Below, in pieces: positions 8,523 through 17,839 of a stretch of DNA of 64,000 bases. The notes under the pieces are model-generated. The model was not told the origin of the DNA. It did not search any database and was given only the letters and a program-made list of their open reading frames with translations. Position 1 is the first letter of the stretch; each line of letters begins with the position of its first letter. Source of the DNA: Rhizobium sp. SSA_523 (GTDB taxonomy: Bacteria > Pseudomonadota > Alphaproteobacteria > Rhizobiales > Rhizobiaceae); NCBI RefSeq assembly GCF_030435705.1, contig NZ_CP129382.1, forward strand, positions 1,178,001-1,242,000, given 5' to 3'. The position numbers and the translations under genes were made by a program.

Positions 8523-8753
8523 ATGATGACACCCTGCACCCGCGTCTGCTCGATCGATACCGCGACCGGCCTCTGCGTCGGCTGCGGTCGCACACGCGAT
8601 GAAATCGCTTCCTGGGCCAGTCTGGCGCCGGAAGAGCGCGCCGCACTTATGATCGAACTGCCGCTGCGCCTGCAGATCCCGTCATCCTCGCCCTTACCCG
8701 TGTCCGGCACGCCGGACGCGCCGCTCACAGTCAGACAAGGGAGGGCAGGATGA
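8523..8753 (+). CDS. DUF1289 domain protein
   Basis: A 76-residue protein with the small cysteine-rich DUF1289 domain: CTRVCSID, then GLCVGCGRT, then an E(I/L)xxW-type helix (DEIASWASLAPEERAA). The four cysteines suggest a metal-binding knuckle. The biochemical role of the family is not established. It is followed by a 4-base ATGA overlap with the aspartic protease gene, so the two are translationally coupled, and it follows cobS by 19 bases. Confidence 0.9.
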   Translation: MMTPCTRVCSIDTATGLCVGCGRTRDEIASWASLAPEERAALMIELPLRLQIPSSSPLPVSGTPDAPLTVRQGRAG

Positions 8754-9454
8754 GCCGGTTCACGCTCCTCATGCTCATTCTGGGCATCGGCCTGGCGCTT
8801 CTCATCTTCAATCATCAGGAAGGCCAGGTGTTCGGGATCGGCAATGACGATTTTGCAAGCCTTGTGCAATTGTCCGCTTTGGTGGTTCTGCTCTCGGCCG
8901 GTATTCTGGCGGGACGGCGCGGCCCGGCCGGCGAGGTCCTGCGCAATATTGCCGTCTGGTTGCTGATCGCGCTGGCTCTGGTGGCAGGCTATGTCTATCG
9001 CAACGACCTGCACCAGTTCGCCGCCCGCGTGACGGCAGGCCTCATTCCTGGCAGCCCGGTGGTGATGACCACCAGCGAGGGCGGCAATGAAGTGGTGATC
9101 TATCGCGGCCGCGGCGGCCATTTCCAGGCACAGGCGAACGTGAACGGCCTTACCGTCCCGATGCTGGTGGATACCGGGGCGAGCGCGGTGGTTCTCTCTC
9201 ACGACGATGCGCTGCGCCTTGGCCTCGATCCGCAGAACCTCATTTATTCGGTGCGCGTCCAGACCGCCAACGGCCAGGCGCTCGCAGCGCCGGTCCGGCT
9301 GGAATCCATCGCCATCGGCCCGATTGTCCGGACCGACATCCGCGCCCTTGTGACGGAAGACGGCCGGCTTGCCGAAAGCCTGCTCGGCATGAGTTTCCTG
9401 TCGACGCTCGGCTCGCTGCAGATCCAGACGGACATGCTGCGCCTGCGCGACTGA
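8750..9454 (+). CDS. Membrane-anchored retropepsin-like aspartic protease (TIGR02281 type)
   Basis: A 234-residue protein with three hydrophobic helices in the first ~85 residues, then a single retropepsin-like aspartic protease lobe. The catalytic motif is VDTGASAVVLS, with Asp near residue 141. The second conserved stretch, LLGMSFLSTLG, sits near the C-terminus as in clan AA family TIGR02281. One lobe means activity would require a homodimer. The topology puts the protease outside the cytoplasmic membrane. It starts by ATGA overlap with DUF1289 and is convergent with the ABC permease gene 22 bases away. Confidence 0.88.
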   Translation: MSRFTLLMLILGIGLALLIFNHQEGQVFGIGNDDFASLVQLSALVVLLSAGILAGRRGPAGEVLRNIAVWLLIALALVAGYVYRNDLHQFAARVTAGLIPGSPVVMTTSEGGNEVVIYRGRGGHFQAQANVNGLTVPMLVDTGASAVVLSHDDALRLGLDPQNLIYSVRVQTANGQALAAPVRLESIAIGPIVRTDIRALVTEDGRLAESLLGMSFLSTLGSLQIQTDMLRLRD

Positions 9455-9476
9455 TCGTTTCGCACTCCCCGACGGA

Positions 9477-10238
9477 TCACTTGCGCAAGCGATAGCCGGT
9501 GCGAAAGATCCAGCCGACGATCGCCAGGCTCACCGTCAGAAAGACGCCGATCATCACGAGGCTGACCCAGGGATTGACGTCCGATATGCCGTAAAAGCTC
9601 CAGCGGAAGCCGGAGACGAGGTAGAGGACGGGATTGAGATGCGATACCGCTGCCCAGAAGGGCGGAAGCATGTCGATCGAATAGAAGCTGCCGCCGAGAA
9701 AGGTCAGCGGCGGCACCACCAGCATCGGCACGAGGTTCAGCTGCTCGAAATTATCGGCCCAGATGCCGATGATGAAGCCGAACATCGAGAAGGTCACGGC
9801 CGTCAGCACCATGAACATCAGCATCAGCAGCGGATGCTGGATCGACAGATCGACGAAGAAGGAGGCGGTGGCGAGGATGATCAGGCCGATCACCATGCCC
9901 TTGGTGGCGGCCGCGCCGACATAGCCGATGACGATCTCCGTCATGGAGACCGGCGAGGACAGCAATTCGTAGATCGTGCCCGTGAATTTCGGGAAGTAAA
10001 TGCCGATCGCGCCATTGCTGATGCACTGCGACAGAAGCGTCAGCATGATGAGGCCTGGAGTGATGAAGGCGCCATAGGCAACGCCGCCCACCTCGTTGAT
10101 GCGTGAGCCGATCGCCGTGCCGAACACGATGAAATAGAGCGAGGTGGTGATGACGGGCGAGATCACGCTTTGCAGGAGGGTCCTGCCCATGCGTGCCATC
10201 TCGAAGTGATAGATCGACTTGATCGCCTCGATGTTCAT
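9477..10238 (-). CDS. ABC-2 type transporter permease
   Basis: A 253-residue membrane permease with about six hydrophobic helices. The family's conserved loop [15 protein letters not shown] follows the second to third helix, and the C-terminus ends in a basic tail (RTGYRLRK). It resembles E. coli YadH and related ABC-2 exporters in length and arrangement. The ATG overlaps the TGA of the ATPase gene by one base, so the two subunits are made together. The substrate is unknown; drug or lipid-linked saccharide export are possibilities in this family. Confidence 0.9.
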   Translation of the reverse strand: MNIEAIKSIYHFEMARMGRTLLQSVISPVITTSLYFIVFGTAIGSRINEVGGVAYGAFITPGLIMLTLLSQCISNGAIGIYFPKFTGTIYELLSSPVSMTEIVIGYVGAAATKGMVIGLIILATASFFVDLSIQHPLLMLMFMVLTAVTFSMFGFIIGIWADNFEQLNLVPMLVVPPLTFLGGSFYSIDMLPPFWAAVSHLNPVLYLVSGFRWSFYGISDVNPWVSLVMIGVFLTVSLAIVGWIFRTGYRLRK

Positions 10239-11161
10239 CAGCGCGCCTCCACCAGCGAAACGAATATATCCTCCAGCGTGCTTTGCCGCGTCGATATGTC
10301 GGAAATGGCAAGGCCTTCCGCTTCGACGGCGGCCAGCACCTGGCCGATCCGGCTGTCGCCGGTGCCATTGCCATATTCATGCACGAGTTCGCGGCCATCG
10401 GCTGAAAGCGTAACGCCCAGATCCGACAGGCCCTGGGGCAACTGCGCAACCGGGTTCTTGAGTTCCAGATGCAAAGCCTTGCGGCCGAGCTTCTGCATCA
10501 GCGCGCGCTTTTCCTCCACCAGAAGCAGCTCGCCCTTGCTGATCACGCCGATGCGGTCGGCCATTTCCTCCGCCTCCTCGATGTAATGGGTGGTGAGAAT
10601 GACGGTGACGCCGGTCTCGCGCAGCCGGTCGATGGCGCTCCACATGCCGCGCCGCAATTCGACGTCGACGCCGGCGGTGGGCTCATCGAGGAAAAGGATG
10701 CGCGGCTCGTGCGCCAGCGCCTTGGCGATCAGCACACGGCGCTTCATGCCGCCGGACAATTCGCGCAGCTTGTTATCCTTCTTTTCCCACAGCGAAAGAT
10801 CCTTGAGGATCTGTTCGACCAGCGCCGGATTGCGTTTCTCGCCGTGCAGGCCGCGGGAAAAATTCACGGTGTTCCACACCGTTTCGAACTGATCCGTCGT
10901 CAGCTCCTGCGGCACCAGGCCGATCAGCTTGCGGGTGGCGCGAAACTCGCTCACCACATCATGACCGCCGACCAGGACCTGGCCGGAAGTCGGCATGGCA
11001 AGGCCGCAGACGATGGAGATAAGCGTCGTCTTGCCGGCGCCGTTCGGCCCGAGAAGGGCCAGGATTTCGCCCTGACGAATATCGAGATCGACGCCGTTCA
11101 GGGCCTGAAACCCGTTTGCGTAAGTCTTGGTCAGGTTCTTGATGGAAACGATTGCGGACAT
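10238..11161 (-). CDS. ABC transporter ATP-binding protein
   Basis: A 307-residue ATPase partner of the ABC-2 permease. Walker A GPNGAGKT is at about residues 38-45, the signature LSGGMKRR at about 140 and Walker [13 protein letters not shown] shortly after. A C-terminal ~80-residue extension is typical of the YadG/drug-export subfamily. The start at 11161 ([10 protein letters not shown]) follows GGAAG on the minus strand. The frame remains open for 35 further codons but that region shows no family similarity. Its stop overlaps the permease start by one base. Confidence 0.93.
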   Translation of the reverse strand: MSAIVSIKNLTKTYANGFQALNGVDLDIRQGEILALLGPNGAGKTTLISIVCGLAMPTSGQVLVGGHDVVSEFRATRKLIGLVPQELTTDQFETVWNTVNFSRGLHGEKRNPALVEQILKDLSLWEKKDNKLRELSGGMKRRVLIAKALAHEPRILFLDEPTAGVDVELRRGMWSAIDRLRETGVTVILTTHYIEEAEEMADRIGVISKGELLLVEEKRALMQKLGRKALHLELKNPVAQLPQGLSDLGVTLSADGRELVHEYGNGTGDSRIGQVLAAVEAEGLAISDISTRQSTLEDIFVSLVEAR

Positions 11162-11476
11162 ATCTTCCCAGACATAGCGGAGGGACAGGAAATCGTGGCG
11201 CGCATCCGGCCAGGGCAATCGCGGCCGCAGGGCACGCAAAGCCTTGTCAAAGGCACTCACAGCCACGAAAGACGTGGAATACAGGCGGGACTTTCACTCT
11301 TGCCGTCCGCAATTTGCCTTCAGCAAGCACGATTGCAAGGCAGACCTCGGGCCGACAAGCCTTCTATATAGGCACGGCTCGATCGAGCGGGAGAGAGGCT
11401 CCACGCAAAAAATGATTTGACGGCGCATCCGCATGGCGCCGGCCTGCTTGTTTTAGGTCTATCCGAAAGATATGAG
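11162..11476. other. Divergent intergenic region, exporter / kaiC
   Basis: 315 bases between the ABC exporter (leftward) and kaiC (rightward). It must contain both promoters. An AT-rich TATATA at 11365-11370 could be a -10 element, but no well-spaced -35 was recognised. No small gene is supported here. Confidence 0.4.
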
Positions 11477-13195
11477 ATGCGGTCACATCGAGAGTCAAGG
11501 TTGGATCATTTGCTTCCAGGTATCGAGAAATCCCTCACCGGTATTGAAGGCTTCGACGAACTGACGCTGGGCGGACTGCCGAGCGGCCGCCCAAGCCTCA
11601 TCTGCGGGTCCGCCGGCTGCGGCAAGACGCTGTTCGCGTCCACATTCCTGATCAACGGCGCGCGCGATTATGACGAGCCCGGCGTTTTCGTCACCTTCGA
11701 AGAACGGCCGATCGACATCGTCAACAATGTCGCCTCGCTCGGCTTTGCCGTGGATGATCTGGTGGACCAGGGCAAGCTCCTGATCGAGCACGTGGCGGTC
11801 GATCCGGCCGATGTGGCGGAGATCGGCGATTACGACCTGGAAGGCCTTTTCCTGCGGCTGGAGCTGGCGATCGATCAGATCGGCGCCAAGCGCGTCGTCC
11901 TCGACACGATCGAGAGCCTGTTCTCCGCCTTCCAGAACCCGGCCGTTCTGCGCGCCGAGATCCGGCGCCTGTTCGACTGGCTGAAGCACAAGGGGATGAC
12001 CACTGTCATCACCGGCGAGCGGGGCGACGGCACGCTGACCCGCCAGGGTCTGGAGGAATATGTCTCCGATTGCGTGATCCTGCTCGATCACCGCGTCCAC
12101 AACCAGATCTCCACCCGCCGCATGCGTATCGTCAAATATCGCGGCACGGCGCATGGCACCAATGAATATCCGTTCCTGATCGACCGCGACGGCTTCAGCG
12201 TCCTGCCGATCAGCGCGCTCGGCCTCAACCACCAGGTCTCCGACACCCGCATCTCGACAGGGATCGCGGATCTGGACAGGATGATGGACGGCGGCGGCTT
12301 TTACCGCGGCAGCAGCATCCTCGTCACCGGCGTCGCCGGCTCCGGCAAGAGCACGGTCGGCGCGAATTTCGTCAACGCCACCTGCAGCGCCGGCGAGCGG
12401 GCCCTCTATTTCTCGTTTGAAGAATCGGCCGAGCAGACCGTACGCAATATGCGCTCCGTCGGCCTGGATCTGCAGCGGCACCTGGATGCCGGCCTCCTGA
12501 AGTACATCGCCGCCCGGCCGACCTTCTACAGCCTCGAAATGCACCTGGCGGTCATGCTGCGGGAAATCAACCGCTTCAATCCGGCGCTGGTGGTGCTCGA
12601 CCCGATTTCGGCCTTTCTCGGCACGGGAGACGACCTGGAAGTGCAGTCCATGCTGCTGCGCATGGTGGATGCCCTGAAATCGCGCGGCATCACCGCCGTG
12701 GTCAACCATCTGATGCATTCGCAGGACGGCCGCAACGCCACCGAAGCCGGCCTATCCTCGCTGATGGACGGCTGGATCCTGCTGCTGAACCGCGAACATA
12801 GCGGCGAGTTCAACCGCGAACTCTATCTCCTGAAGGCCCGCGGCATGGCGCATTCCAACCAGGTGCGGGAATTCGTCATGTCCAGCGACGGGATCCGCCT
12901 GCTGGAACCCTATATCGGCGCCGGCCAGGCGCTGACGGGTTCGGCGCGCAAAGCCGAAGAGGCCAGGCTCCGCCTTCAGGATATCGAGCGCCGCAGGGAG
13001 ATCGAGACGGCCAAGCAGGAGATCGCCGAGCGCCGCAGGCGCGCTGCCGCCGAACTGGAGGCCTTGCAGGCCCGCATCGCCTCGGACGAGGCGGAGCTTG
13101 CGCGCTTCGAGGACGACGAGCGCGAGATCGAACGGCAGCGGCGCGCCGATGCCGACGCCATGCGGCAGAGCCGCCAGATGGCCGCGAAGGATTGA
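11477..13195 (+). CDS. kaiC: KaiC-family circadian-clock-type ATPase
   Basis: A 572-residue double-RecA ATPase. The first domain has Walker A GSAGCGKT at about residues 44-51. The second has GVAGSGKS at about 286-293, matching the CI/CII layout of KaiC. A charged coiled-coil tail of ~70 residues, rich in Arg/Glu, extends beyond the cyanobacterial protein. The start ATG at 11477 has GAAAG upstream; a TTG further upstream is unlikely. It is followed after 4 bases by kaiB and then a sensor kinase. In heterotrophic bacteria such kaiBC operons are linked to stress or timing functions; the role here is not known. Confidence 0.9.
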   Translation: MRSHRESRLDHLLPGIEKSLTGIEGFDELTLGGLPSGRPSLICGSAGCGKTLFASTFLINGARDYDEPGVFVTFEERPIDIVNNVASLGFAVDDLVDQGKLLIEHVAVDPADVAEIGDYDLEGLFLRLELAIDQIGAKRVVLDTIESLFSAFQNPAVLRAEIRRLFDWLKHKGMTTVITGERGDGTLTRQGLEEYVSDCVILLDHRVHNQISTRRMRIVKYRGTAHGTNEYPFLIDRDGFSVLPISALGLNHQVSDTRISTGIADLDRMMDGGGFYRGSSILVTGVAGSGKSTVGANFVNATCSAGERALYFSFEESAEQTVRNMRSVGLDLQRHLDAGLLKYIAARPTFYSLEMHLAVMLREINRFNPALVVLDPISAFLGTGDDLEVQSMLLRMVDALKSRGITAVVNHLMHSQDGRNATEAGLSSLMDGWILLLNREHSGEFNRELYLLKARGMAHSNQVREFVMSSDGIRLLEPYIGAGQALTGSARKAEEARLRLQDIERRREIETAKQEIAERRRRAAAELEALQARIASDEAELARFEDDEREIERQRRADADAMRQSRQMAAKD

Positions 13196-13199
13196 TTGA

Positions 13200-13490
13200 A
13201 TGACCGGTATCGAGCCCACCCAACCCACCAAGCTGATCCTCTACATTGCCGGCCAGACCCCGAAGTCGCGGGCGGCCATCGAGAACCTGCGCCGTATTTG
13301 TGAGGAACACCTTCCCGGCAAGTATGTTGTGGAGGTAGTCGATCTGCGTCAGCAGCCCCAACTGGCACGGGAGCACAATATTGTTGCGATCCCGACGCTC
13401 GTCCGGGAACTGCCGACGCCGATCCGCAAGATCATCGGGGATCTGTCGGATTCCGAGAAGGTTCTTGTGCATCTCCAGGTCAGCGAGTAG
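13200..13490 (+). CDS. kaiB: KaiB-family protein
   Basis: A 96-residue thioredoxin-like/fold-switching protein. Family text includes LILYIAGQTPKSRAAIENL near residues 12-31, VEVVDLRQQPQLA and the NIVAIPTLVRELPTPIRKI segment around the cis-proline. KaiB binds KaiC's CI ring in cyanobacteria and in simpler KaiBC systems. It starts 4 bases after kaiC and 8 bases before the HWE kinase, so the three form a compact operon. No kaiA-like gene is visible nearby, consistent with kaiA being restricted to cyanobacteria. Confidence 0.92.
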   Translation: MTGIEPTQPTKLILYIAGQTPKSRAAIENLRRICEEHLPGKYVVEVVDLRQQPQLAREHNIVAIPTLVRELPTPIRKIIGDLSDSEKVLVHLQVSE

Positions 13491-13498
13491 CGTCATTC

Positions 13499-14983
13499 AT
13501 GCATTCACAACCCGGAACTTCGGCAGATCGTGCCACTCTCGAGCTCCAGCGGCGGCTTGAAGAGGCGGAAGAGACCCTGCGCGCCATTCGTGAAGGCGAA
13601 GTGGATGCGCTCGTCATGCGTAATCCGCAGGACGAGGACGAGGTTTTCACGCTTGAGGGCGGCACGGAATCCTATCGCGCCTTCATGGAGGTTATGGAGA
13701 TCGGCGCGGCTGCCTTCGATGTCTCCGGTCGGCTGATCTATGCCAACAAGGCCCTCCTGATGCTCCTCGGCATGCGCGAGGCCACCCTCGACACCGATAT
13801 TTTCCAAAGTCTCGGAAAGGCCCAGCGTAGCGCCATAGCCGATGCCATCCATATGGGGCTGAATGCCAAGGTATCGCGGGAAATGGTGCTGAACCGCCCG
13901 GATGGCGAGCACCATGTCCAACTCTCGGCCTCGCCGCTGACGCTCGGCCTCAGCCGCGGCGTCGCCGTGACCTTCACCGATATCACCGCGCGCATCCAGG
14001 CGCTGGCGGCGCTGGAATCCGAGCGCGCCGCGCATGCGGTGATCGCCTCCGCCAACGAGGCGGTGATCGTCTGCGATGTGAACGGCATCATCACCCATGC
14101 CAATGCAGCGGTGGAAGGCGTCACCGCGCAAAACCCGATCGGCCTGCCTTTCAGCACGGCGATCCCGATCGTAGTGCCGGACGCAACCGGTCTCGTCGAG
14201 GGCAATGAATTCGTCTCGCTTGCCATTTCCGGCAGCGCCGTCCAGGGCATCGAGGCGCATGCGCCGCAGGCGCCGCGCATCAAGGACCTGCTGATCAGCG
14301 CTGCCCCGCTCCGGCTAGGAGAACGGATTGCCGGCTGCGTGGTCACCATGGTCGACCTGTCGCAGCGCAAGGCGCTCGAAAAGCGGCAATTGCTGCTGAT
14401 GGGCGAGCTCGACCACCGGGTCAAGAACACGCTGGCCCTGGTCCTGTCGATCGCCAAGCGCACCGGCACGCCGGACGGAACCGTCGAAAGCTTCAAGAAG
14501 GCCTTTGCCAGCCGAATCCAGGCTTTGGCCGCAACCCATAATATTCTTGCGGAGCGCTCCTGGGATTCCGTCGCCCTGCGCGAGATCGTCAGGGTGGAGC
14601 TCGAACCCTATCTCGGCGAACAGCATGCCCGCCTGCAGCTGACCGGCCAGGACTTCCGCGTCAAGCCGCAGGCCGCCATTTCGCTCGGCCTGATCCTGCA
14701 CGAACTCGCCGCCAATGCCGCCAAATATGGCGCGCTGTCCAGCCTGGACGGGCATGTCGACGTCACCATCCACGACAACGCCGAGGGCGGCGCGAGTCTG
14801 GAATGGAAGGAACAGGGCGGCCCGCCAGTCTTTCCCCCGACGCGGGCAGGTTTCGGCCAGACGGTCATCACCCGAAGCATGCAATATGCCGCCGATGGCG
14901 GTGCGGAAATGCGCTATGATCCGGATGGCGTCTGGTGCGTCATCCGCATTCCCGCCACCGAGATCACCCGCATGGCGGGCTGA
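13499..14983 (+). CDS. PAS-domain HWE-family sensor histidine kinase of the kaiCB operon
   Basis: A 494-residue soluble kinase. A short N-terminal coiled coil (residues ~10-35) leads to two PAS-like domains (about 50-165 and 175-295). The HWE kinase core follows: phosphoacceptor His in GELDHRVKN near 306, N-box GLILHELAANAAKYGAL, and the family's WKE in EWKEQGGPPV. There are no membrane helices, so the signal is cytoplasmic. Its place directly after kaiC and kaiB suggests it is the output or input kinase of that module, by analogy with kaiBC-kinase operons in other Proteobacteria. The match is by context, not experiment. Confidence 0.88.
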   Translation: MHSQPGTSADRATLELQRRLEEAEETLRAIREGEVDALVMRNPQDEDEVFTLEGGTESYRAFMEVMEIGAAAFDVSGRLIYANKALLMLLGMREATLDTDIFQSLGKAQRSAIADAIHMGLNAKVSREMVLNRPDGEHHVQLSASPLTLGLSRGVAVTFTDITARIQALAALESERAAHAVIASANEAVIVCDVNGIITHANAAVEGVTAQNPIGLPFSTAIPIVVPDATGLVEGNEFVSLAISGSAVQGIEAHAPQAPRIKDLLISAAPLRLGERIAGCVVTMVDLSQRKALEKRQLLLMGELDHRVKNTLALVLSIAKRTGTPDGTVESFKKAFASRIQALAATHNILAERSWDSVALREIVRVELEPYLGEQHARLQLTGQDFRVKPQAAISLGLILHELAANAAKYGALSSLDGHVDVTIHDNAEGGASLEWKEQGGPPVFPPTRAGFGQTVITRSMQYAADGGAEMRYDPDGVWCVIRIPATEITRMAG

Positions 14984-15035
14984 CGGACACACGGGCAAAG
15001 ACGGGCAAGGGAAACGACGGGCAGACGGGCAAGGG

Positions 15036-15058
15036 CCGCCGCAGATTGATTGCGGCGG
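15036..15058. terminator. Hairpin between kinase gene and ddl
   Basis: CCGCCGCA and TGCGGCGG form a perfect 8-bp stem around a 7-base loop, 53 bases after the kinase stop and 30 bases before the convergent ddl stop. A run of ACGGGCA-type repeats lies just before it (14990-15033). There is no U-tract; called by position and stem. Confidence 0.5.
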
Positions 15059-15087
15059 GATCCTGTGTCCTGCGTCACGATCACGGC

Positions 15088-16146
15088 TCAGCCGCGCTTC
15101 AGACCGTAAGCGATGGCGATGTCGATCCAGGCCGAATAGCCGATGGAGCAGGTCTCGAGCGCCAGCGGATACATGCTGCGATTGGTGCAGCCCGGCATTG
15201 TGTTCACCTCGTTGACCAGCAGCCGGCCATCGTCCAGCAGGAAGAAGTCGACGCGCGCCAGCCCGTCGCACCCGAGCGCCCGGAACGCCTTCGCCGCCAG
15301 CGCTTTGGCCTCTTCGACGATGTCATCCGAAACCTTCGCCGGAATGACGATCAAGGCGCCGTCCGGATCAAAATATTTGGCCTCGTAATTGTAGAAGTCA
15401 TGCCGCGCCGAGGTGACGATCTCGCCCGGCGGCGACACGGTCAGCTGTCCGTCCGCGTGTTCCAGTACGGCGCATTCGATTTCCCGGCCCTTCAGGAATT
15501 CCTCCACCAGAACCTTGCCGTCGAATTCGAAAGCCTTGGCGAGCGCCGGAGCGACGGCCTGGCGCCCGTCCACGCGCGAGACGCCGAAGGAGGAGCCCTG
15601 GCGTGCAGGTTTGACGAAGAAGGGATAGCCGAACTGGGCCTCCAGCGCGTCCGCGCCAGGCGCGTCGGGTTCGCTCAGCGTCAGCGCCCGCGCCACAGGC
15701 ACACCCGCCTCACGCAGCAGACGCTTGGCCATCACCTTGTCCATTGCCGCGGCCGAGCCGAACAGATTGCAGCCGGCATAAGCGAGCCCCGCCGTTTCGG
15801 CATAGCCCTGCACCGTTCCATCCTCGCCGAAGCGCCCATGCAGAACCGGGAAAAGCAGATCGAGATGCGGCAAAGCGAGCGCACCGGCGGCGGCCGCATC
15901 GACTGCCACGAGACGTCCCTTGCCGCCCGGCACCAGGGCCACCTGCACGCCCGACCCCGGCTGTGGCACGGAGGCACTCTCATGATCGTCATGCAGCCAC
16001 CAGCACCCGTCGCGGCCGATGGCGATCGGCACCACACGGTAGCGGGCTCGGTCCATTGCCTTCATGACATTGGCCGCCGACATCATTGAGACATCGTGCT
16101 CGGCCGATTGGCCGCCGTAAAGGACACCCACGCTGATGTGGTCCAT
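15088..16146 (-). CDS. ddl: D-alanine--D-alanine ligase
   Basis: A 352-residue ATP-grasp ligase that makes D-Ala-D-Ala for peptidoglycan precursors. Recognisable family text is GGQSAEHDVSM at the N-terminus, LDLLFPVLHGRFGEDGT, the ATP-binding KPARQGSSFGVS and the C-terminal NEVNTMPGCTNRSMYP. It resembles the DdlA branch, being longer than DdlB by the extra segment before the LFPVLHG strand. It lies alone rather than in a mur/fts cluster, so it is probably a second Ddl in this genome. The same-strand extensin-like gene ends 147 bases upstream. Confidence 0.93.
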   Translation of the reverse strand: MDHISVGVLYGGQSAEHDVSMMSAANVMKAMDRARYRVVPIAIGRDGCWWLHDDHESASVPQPGSGVQVALVPGGKGRLVAVDAAAAGALALPHLDLLFPVLHGRFGEDGTVQGYAETAGLAYAGCNLFGSAAAMDKVMAKRLLREAGVPVARALTLSEPDAPGADALEAQFGYPFFVKPARQGSSFGVSRVDGRQAVAPALAKAFEFDGKVLVEEFLKGREIECAVLEHADGQLTVSPPGEIVTSARHDFYNYEAKYFDPDGALIVIPAKVSDDIVEEAKALAAKAFRALGCDGLARVDFFLLDDGRLLVNEVNTMPGCTNRSMYPLALETCSIGYSAWIDIAIAYGLKRG

Positions 16147-16293
16147 GCTTCAACCCTTTCTGCGCGCCCTTGATGCGGAGCCTTCAGTATCCGACGCAGT
16201 GATCGGCACTATCAGCCGTCTGCGCAGGATCTGGAGACTCGTCTCGGCGCTAAACCCAAATGACGATGACGATGACGATCGCCGTGAAAAGCC

Positions 16294-17697
16294 TCAACTG
16301 CAATAACGATTGCCCGAGGCACGGCGCCTGAGGTCGAAATGGAAGTGGTTCCAGTGCTCGGCATTGCTGCCCGGCCCCAGGACCGTATTGAAATATTTGC
16401 AGCTGTCGCTGCGCACGGCCTTCAACAGGCCGCCTTCGCGGAAGGAGAAGAAGCCCTTCTTGCGAATGTCGATCTCGTGACCGTCCTTCAGCGTGAAGCG
16501 GCCGATATCAATGGCATTGCCGCGCGCATGCTCCGACATCGGATTGTATTTCTGCCGACTATTGTTCATCCGGCGGCAGGAGTAGCCACCCATCGGCCGG
16601 ATCGAACGGATACCGGTCAGGTAGCGGATGCGCGCCGATGGCGCCAACTCGTTCTTGACCCATTTGGCAAAGGCCAGCGTCGTCTGGCAGTTCAGCGTGA
16701 CGGCAGGCTTGACGGAGATATTGCCCGAGAGGCCGCTCAGCGAGACGGGAAAATCAATGCCGCAACTCGGTCCATCATTGATGGGGGGCTTGTCGGTGAA
16801 CTGGACGCCCAGGCGCTTTAGCTCGCGCCGGCACGCCGCCTCGGAAGCGGGCATAGGCTCGTTCATCCGGGGGCTCATGGGCGCCGCGCCCGGCTTGTTC
16901 GGCATCAGCATGGCCACCTGCTGCGGCTCCGGCTCCGGACGGCTGGGCGGGGTGACCCGCGACTGGTCGTCCCAGCGCGCCGCCATGCCCGGCTCCGCAC
17001 GGCGATCCTGCGCCAGGCGCTTGCCCTGTGGCGGCATGGGGGCGACCGGCGCGGAAATCGGTTCCAGCCCTTGCGCCGGCCCAGCGCCCGACATTTGCTG
17101 CCCGGCTCTGGCTCCGGCCTGGCCACCGAGAGCCACCGGATTGTCCGTGCCTATGCCGTCTACCACGGGCTGACTGACGCGGCCCTCGGCTATGGCGGCA
17201 TCCTGTTCTTCCGCAAGGCCGACGACCGGCGCCGCGGCCTCTTCGTCTATGCCCAGTTCGGAATCGATGTTCACGCCATTGGCGGAGTAGGTGAGAGTCC
17301 CGAGCGCGCTCGGCGGCGCTCCCAGAACGCGCGTCTGAGCCGGCGCGTCTTGCGGCGAAAGGCCGAGCGCCTCATCACTATCGATCATCGGCAGTCGCCT
17401 GGTCATCGCCATGCTCTGCTGCGTCGCCGGCATATTGCCGGGTGCGGCCTGTGCCGGATCGGAATTTGCCGGATAGGAATTTCCCGGATAGGGATTGGCC
17501 GAATAGGACTGGTTGCCGGCATCGCCGCCGACATTCCCGGCCAGGCCGGCATTGCCCGGCTGCGCAGGAATGGCCGAGACCCGCATGCCCCGGTCGACCG
17601 GCGCCGGCGGCACCAAACCATCCGCCGTGCAGCCGGTCATCACCGTTGTCATCATCAGACAGGCAATCGCCCGCCGCGCGGAAAAAGCATACGCCAT
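16294..17697 (-). CDS. Extensin-family lipoprotein
   Basis: A 467-residue predicted lipoprotein. The signal peptide ends with lipobox VMTGC at about residues 19-23. A long Ala/Pro/Gln/Gly-rich low-complexity stretch runs to about residue 280 and includes short repeats such as NPYPGNSYPANSDPA. The C-terminal ~180 residues are the extensin-like domain, with RRELKRLGVQF, GCGIDFP-type text and the conserved SEHARGNAIDIGRFTL, which resembles the metal-binding HxxGxAxDI of D,D-peptidase-like folds. A cell-envelope role is inferred. A GAC-GAT hexamer repeats several times just beyond the stop (about 16261-16280). Confidence 0.85.
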   Translation of the reverse strand: MAYAFSARRAIACLMMTTVMTGCTADGLVPPAPVDRGMRVSAIPAQPGNAGLAGNVGGDAGNQSYSANPYPGNSYPANSDPAQAAPGNMPATQQSMAMTRRLPMIDSDEALGLSPQDAPAQTRVLGAPPSALGTLTYSANGVNIDSELGIDEEAAAPVVGLAEEQDAAIAEGRVSQPVVDGIGTDNPVALGGQAGARAGQQMSGAGPAQGLEPISAPVAPMPPQGKRLAQDRRAEPGMAARWDDQSRVTPPSRPEPEPQQVAMLMPNKPGAAPMSPRMNEPMPASEAACRRELKRLGVQFTDKPPINDGPSCGIDFPVSLSGLSGNISVKPAVTLNCQTTLAFAKWVKNELAPSARIRYLTGIRSIRPMGGYSCRRMNNSRQKYNPMSEHARGNAIDIGRFTLKDGHEIDIRKKGFFSFREGGLLKAVRSDSCKYFNTVLGPGSNAEHWNHFHFDLRRRASGNRYCS

Positions 17698-17789
17698 ACA
17701 CAGTGCTCACGATTTGGCGGACAAAAATGCCACAGCCAAGGATTGTAGGCGCACAGGGTAAACGAAGACTTTCCCAAACAAGGTCTTTT

Positions 17790-17814
17790 CGTGACGGACC
17801 ACCGGTCCGTCACG
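17790..17814. terminator. 11-bp perfect hairpin after chemoreceptor gene
   Basis: CGTGACGGACC and GGTCCGTCACG form an 11-bp perfect stem with a 3-base loop, 26 bases beyond the chemoreceptor stop (minus strand). It is likely a terminator by strength and place. On the minus strand it is followed by AAAAGACC rather than a U-tract, so an operator role is also possible. Confidence 0.5.
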
Positions 17815-17839
17815 CAGGATCATGCTGCCGGAGCCTGGG

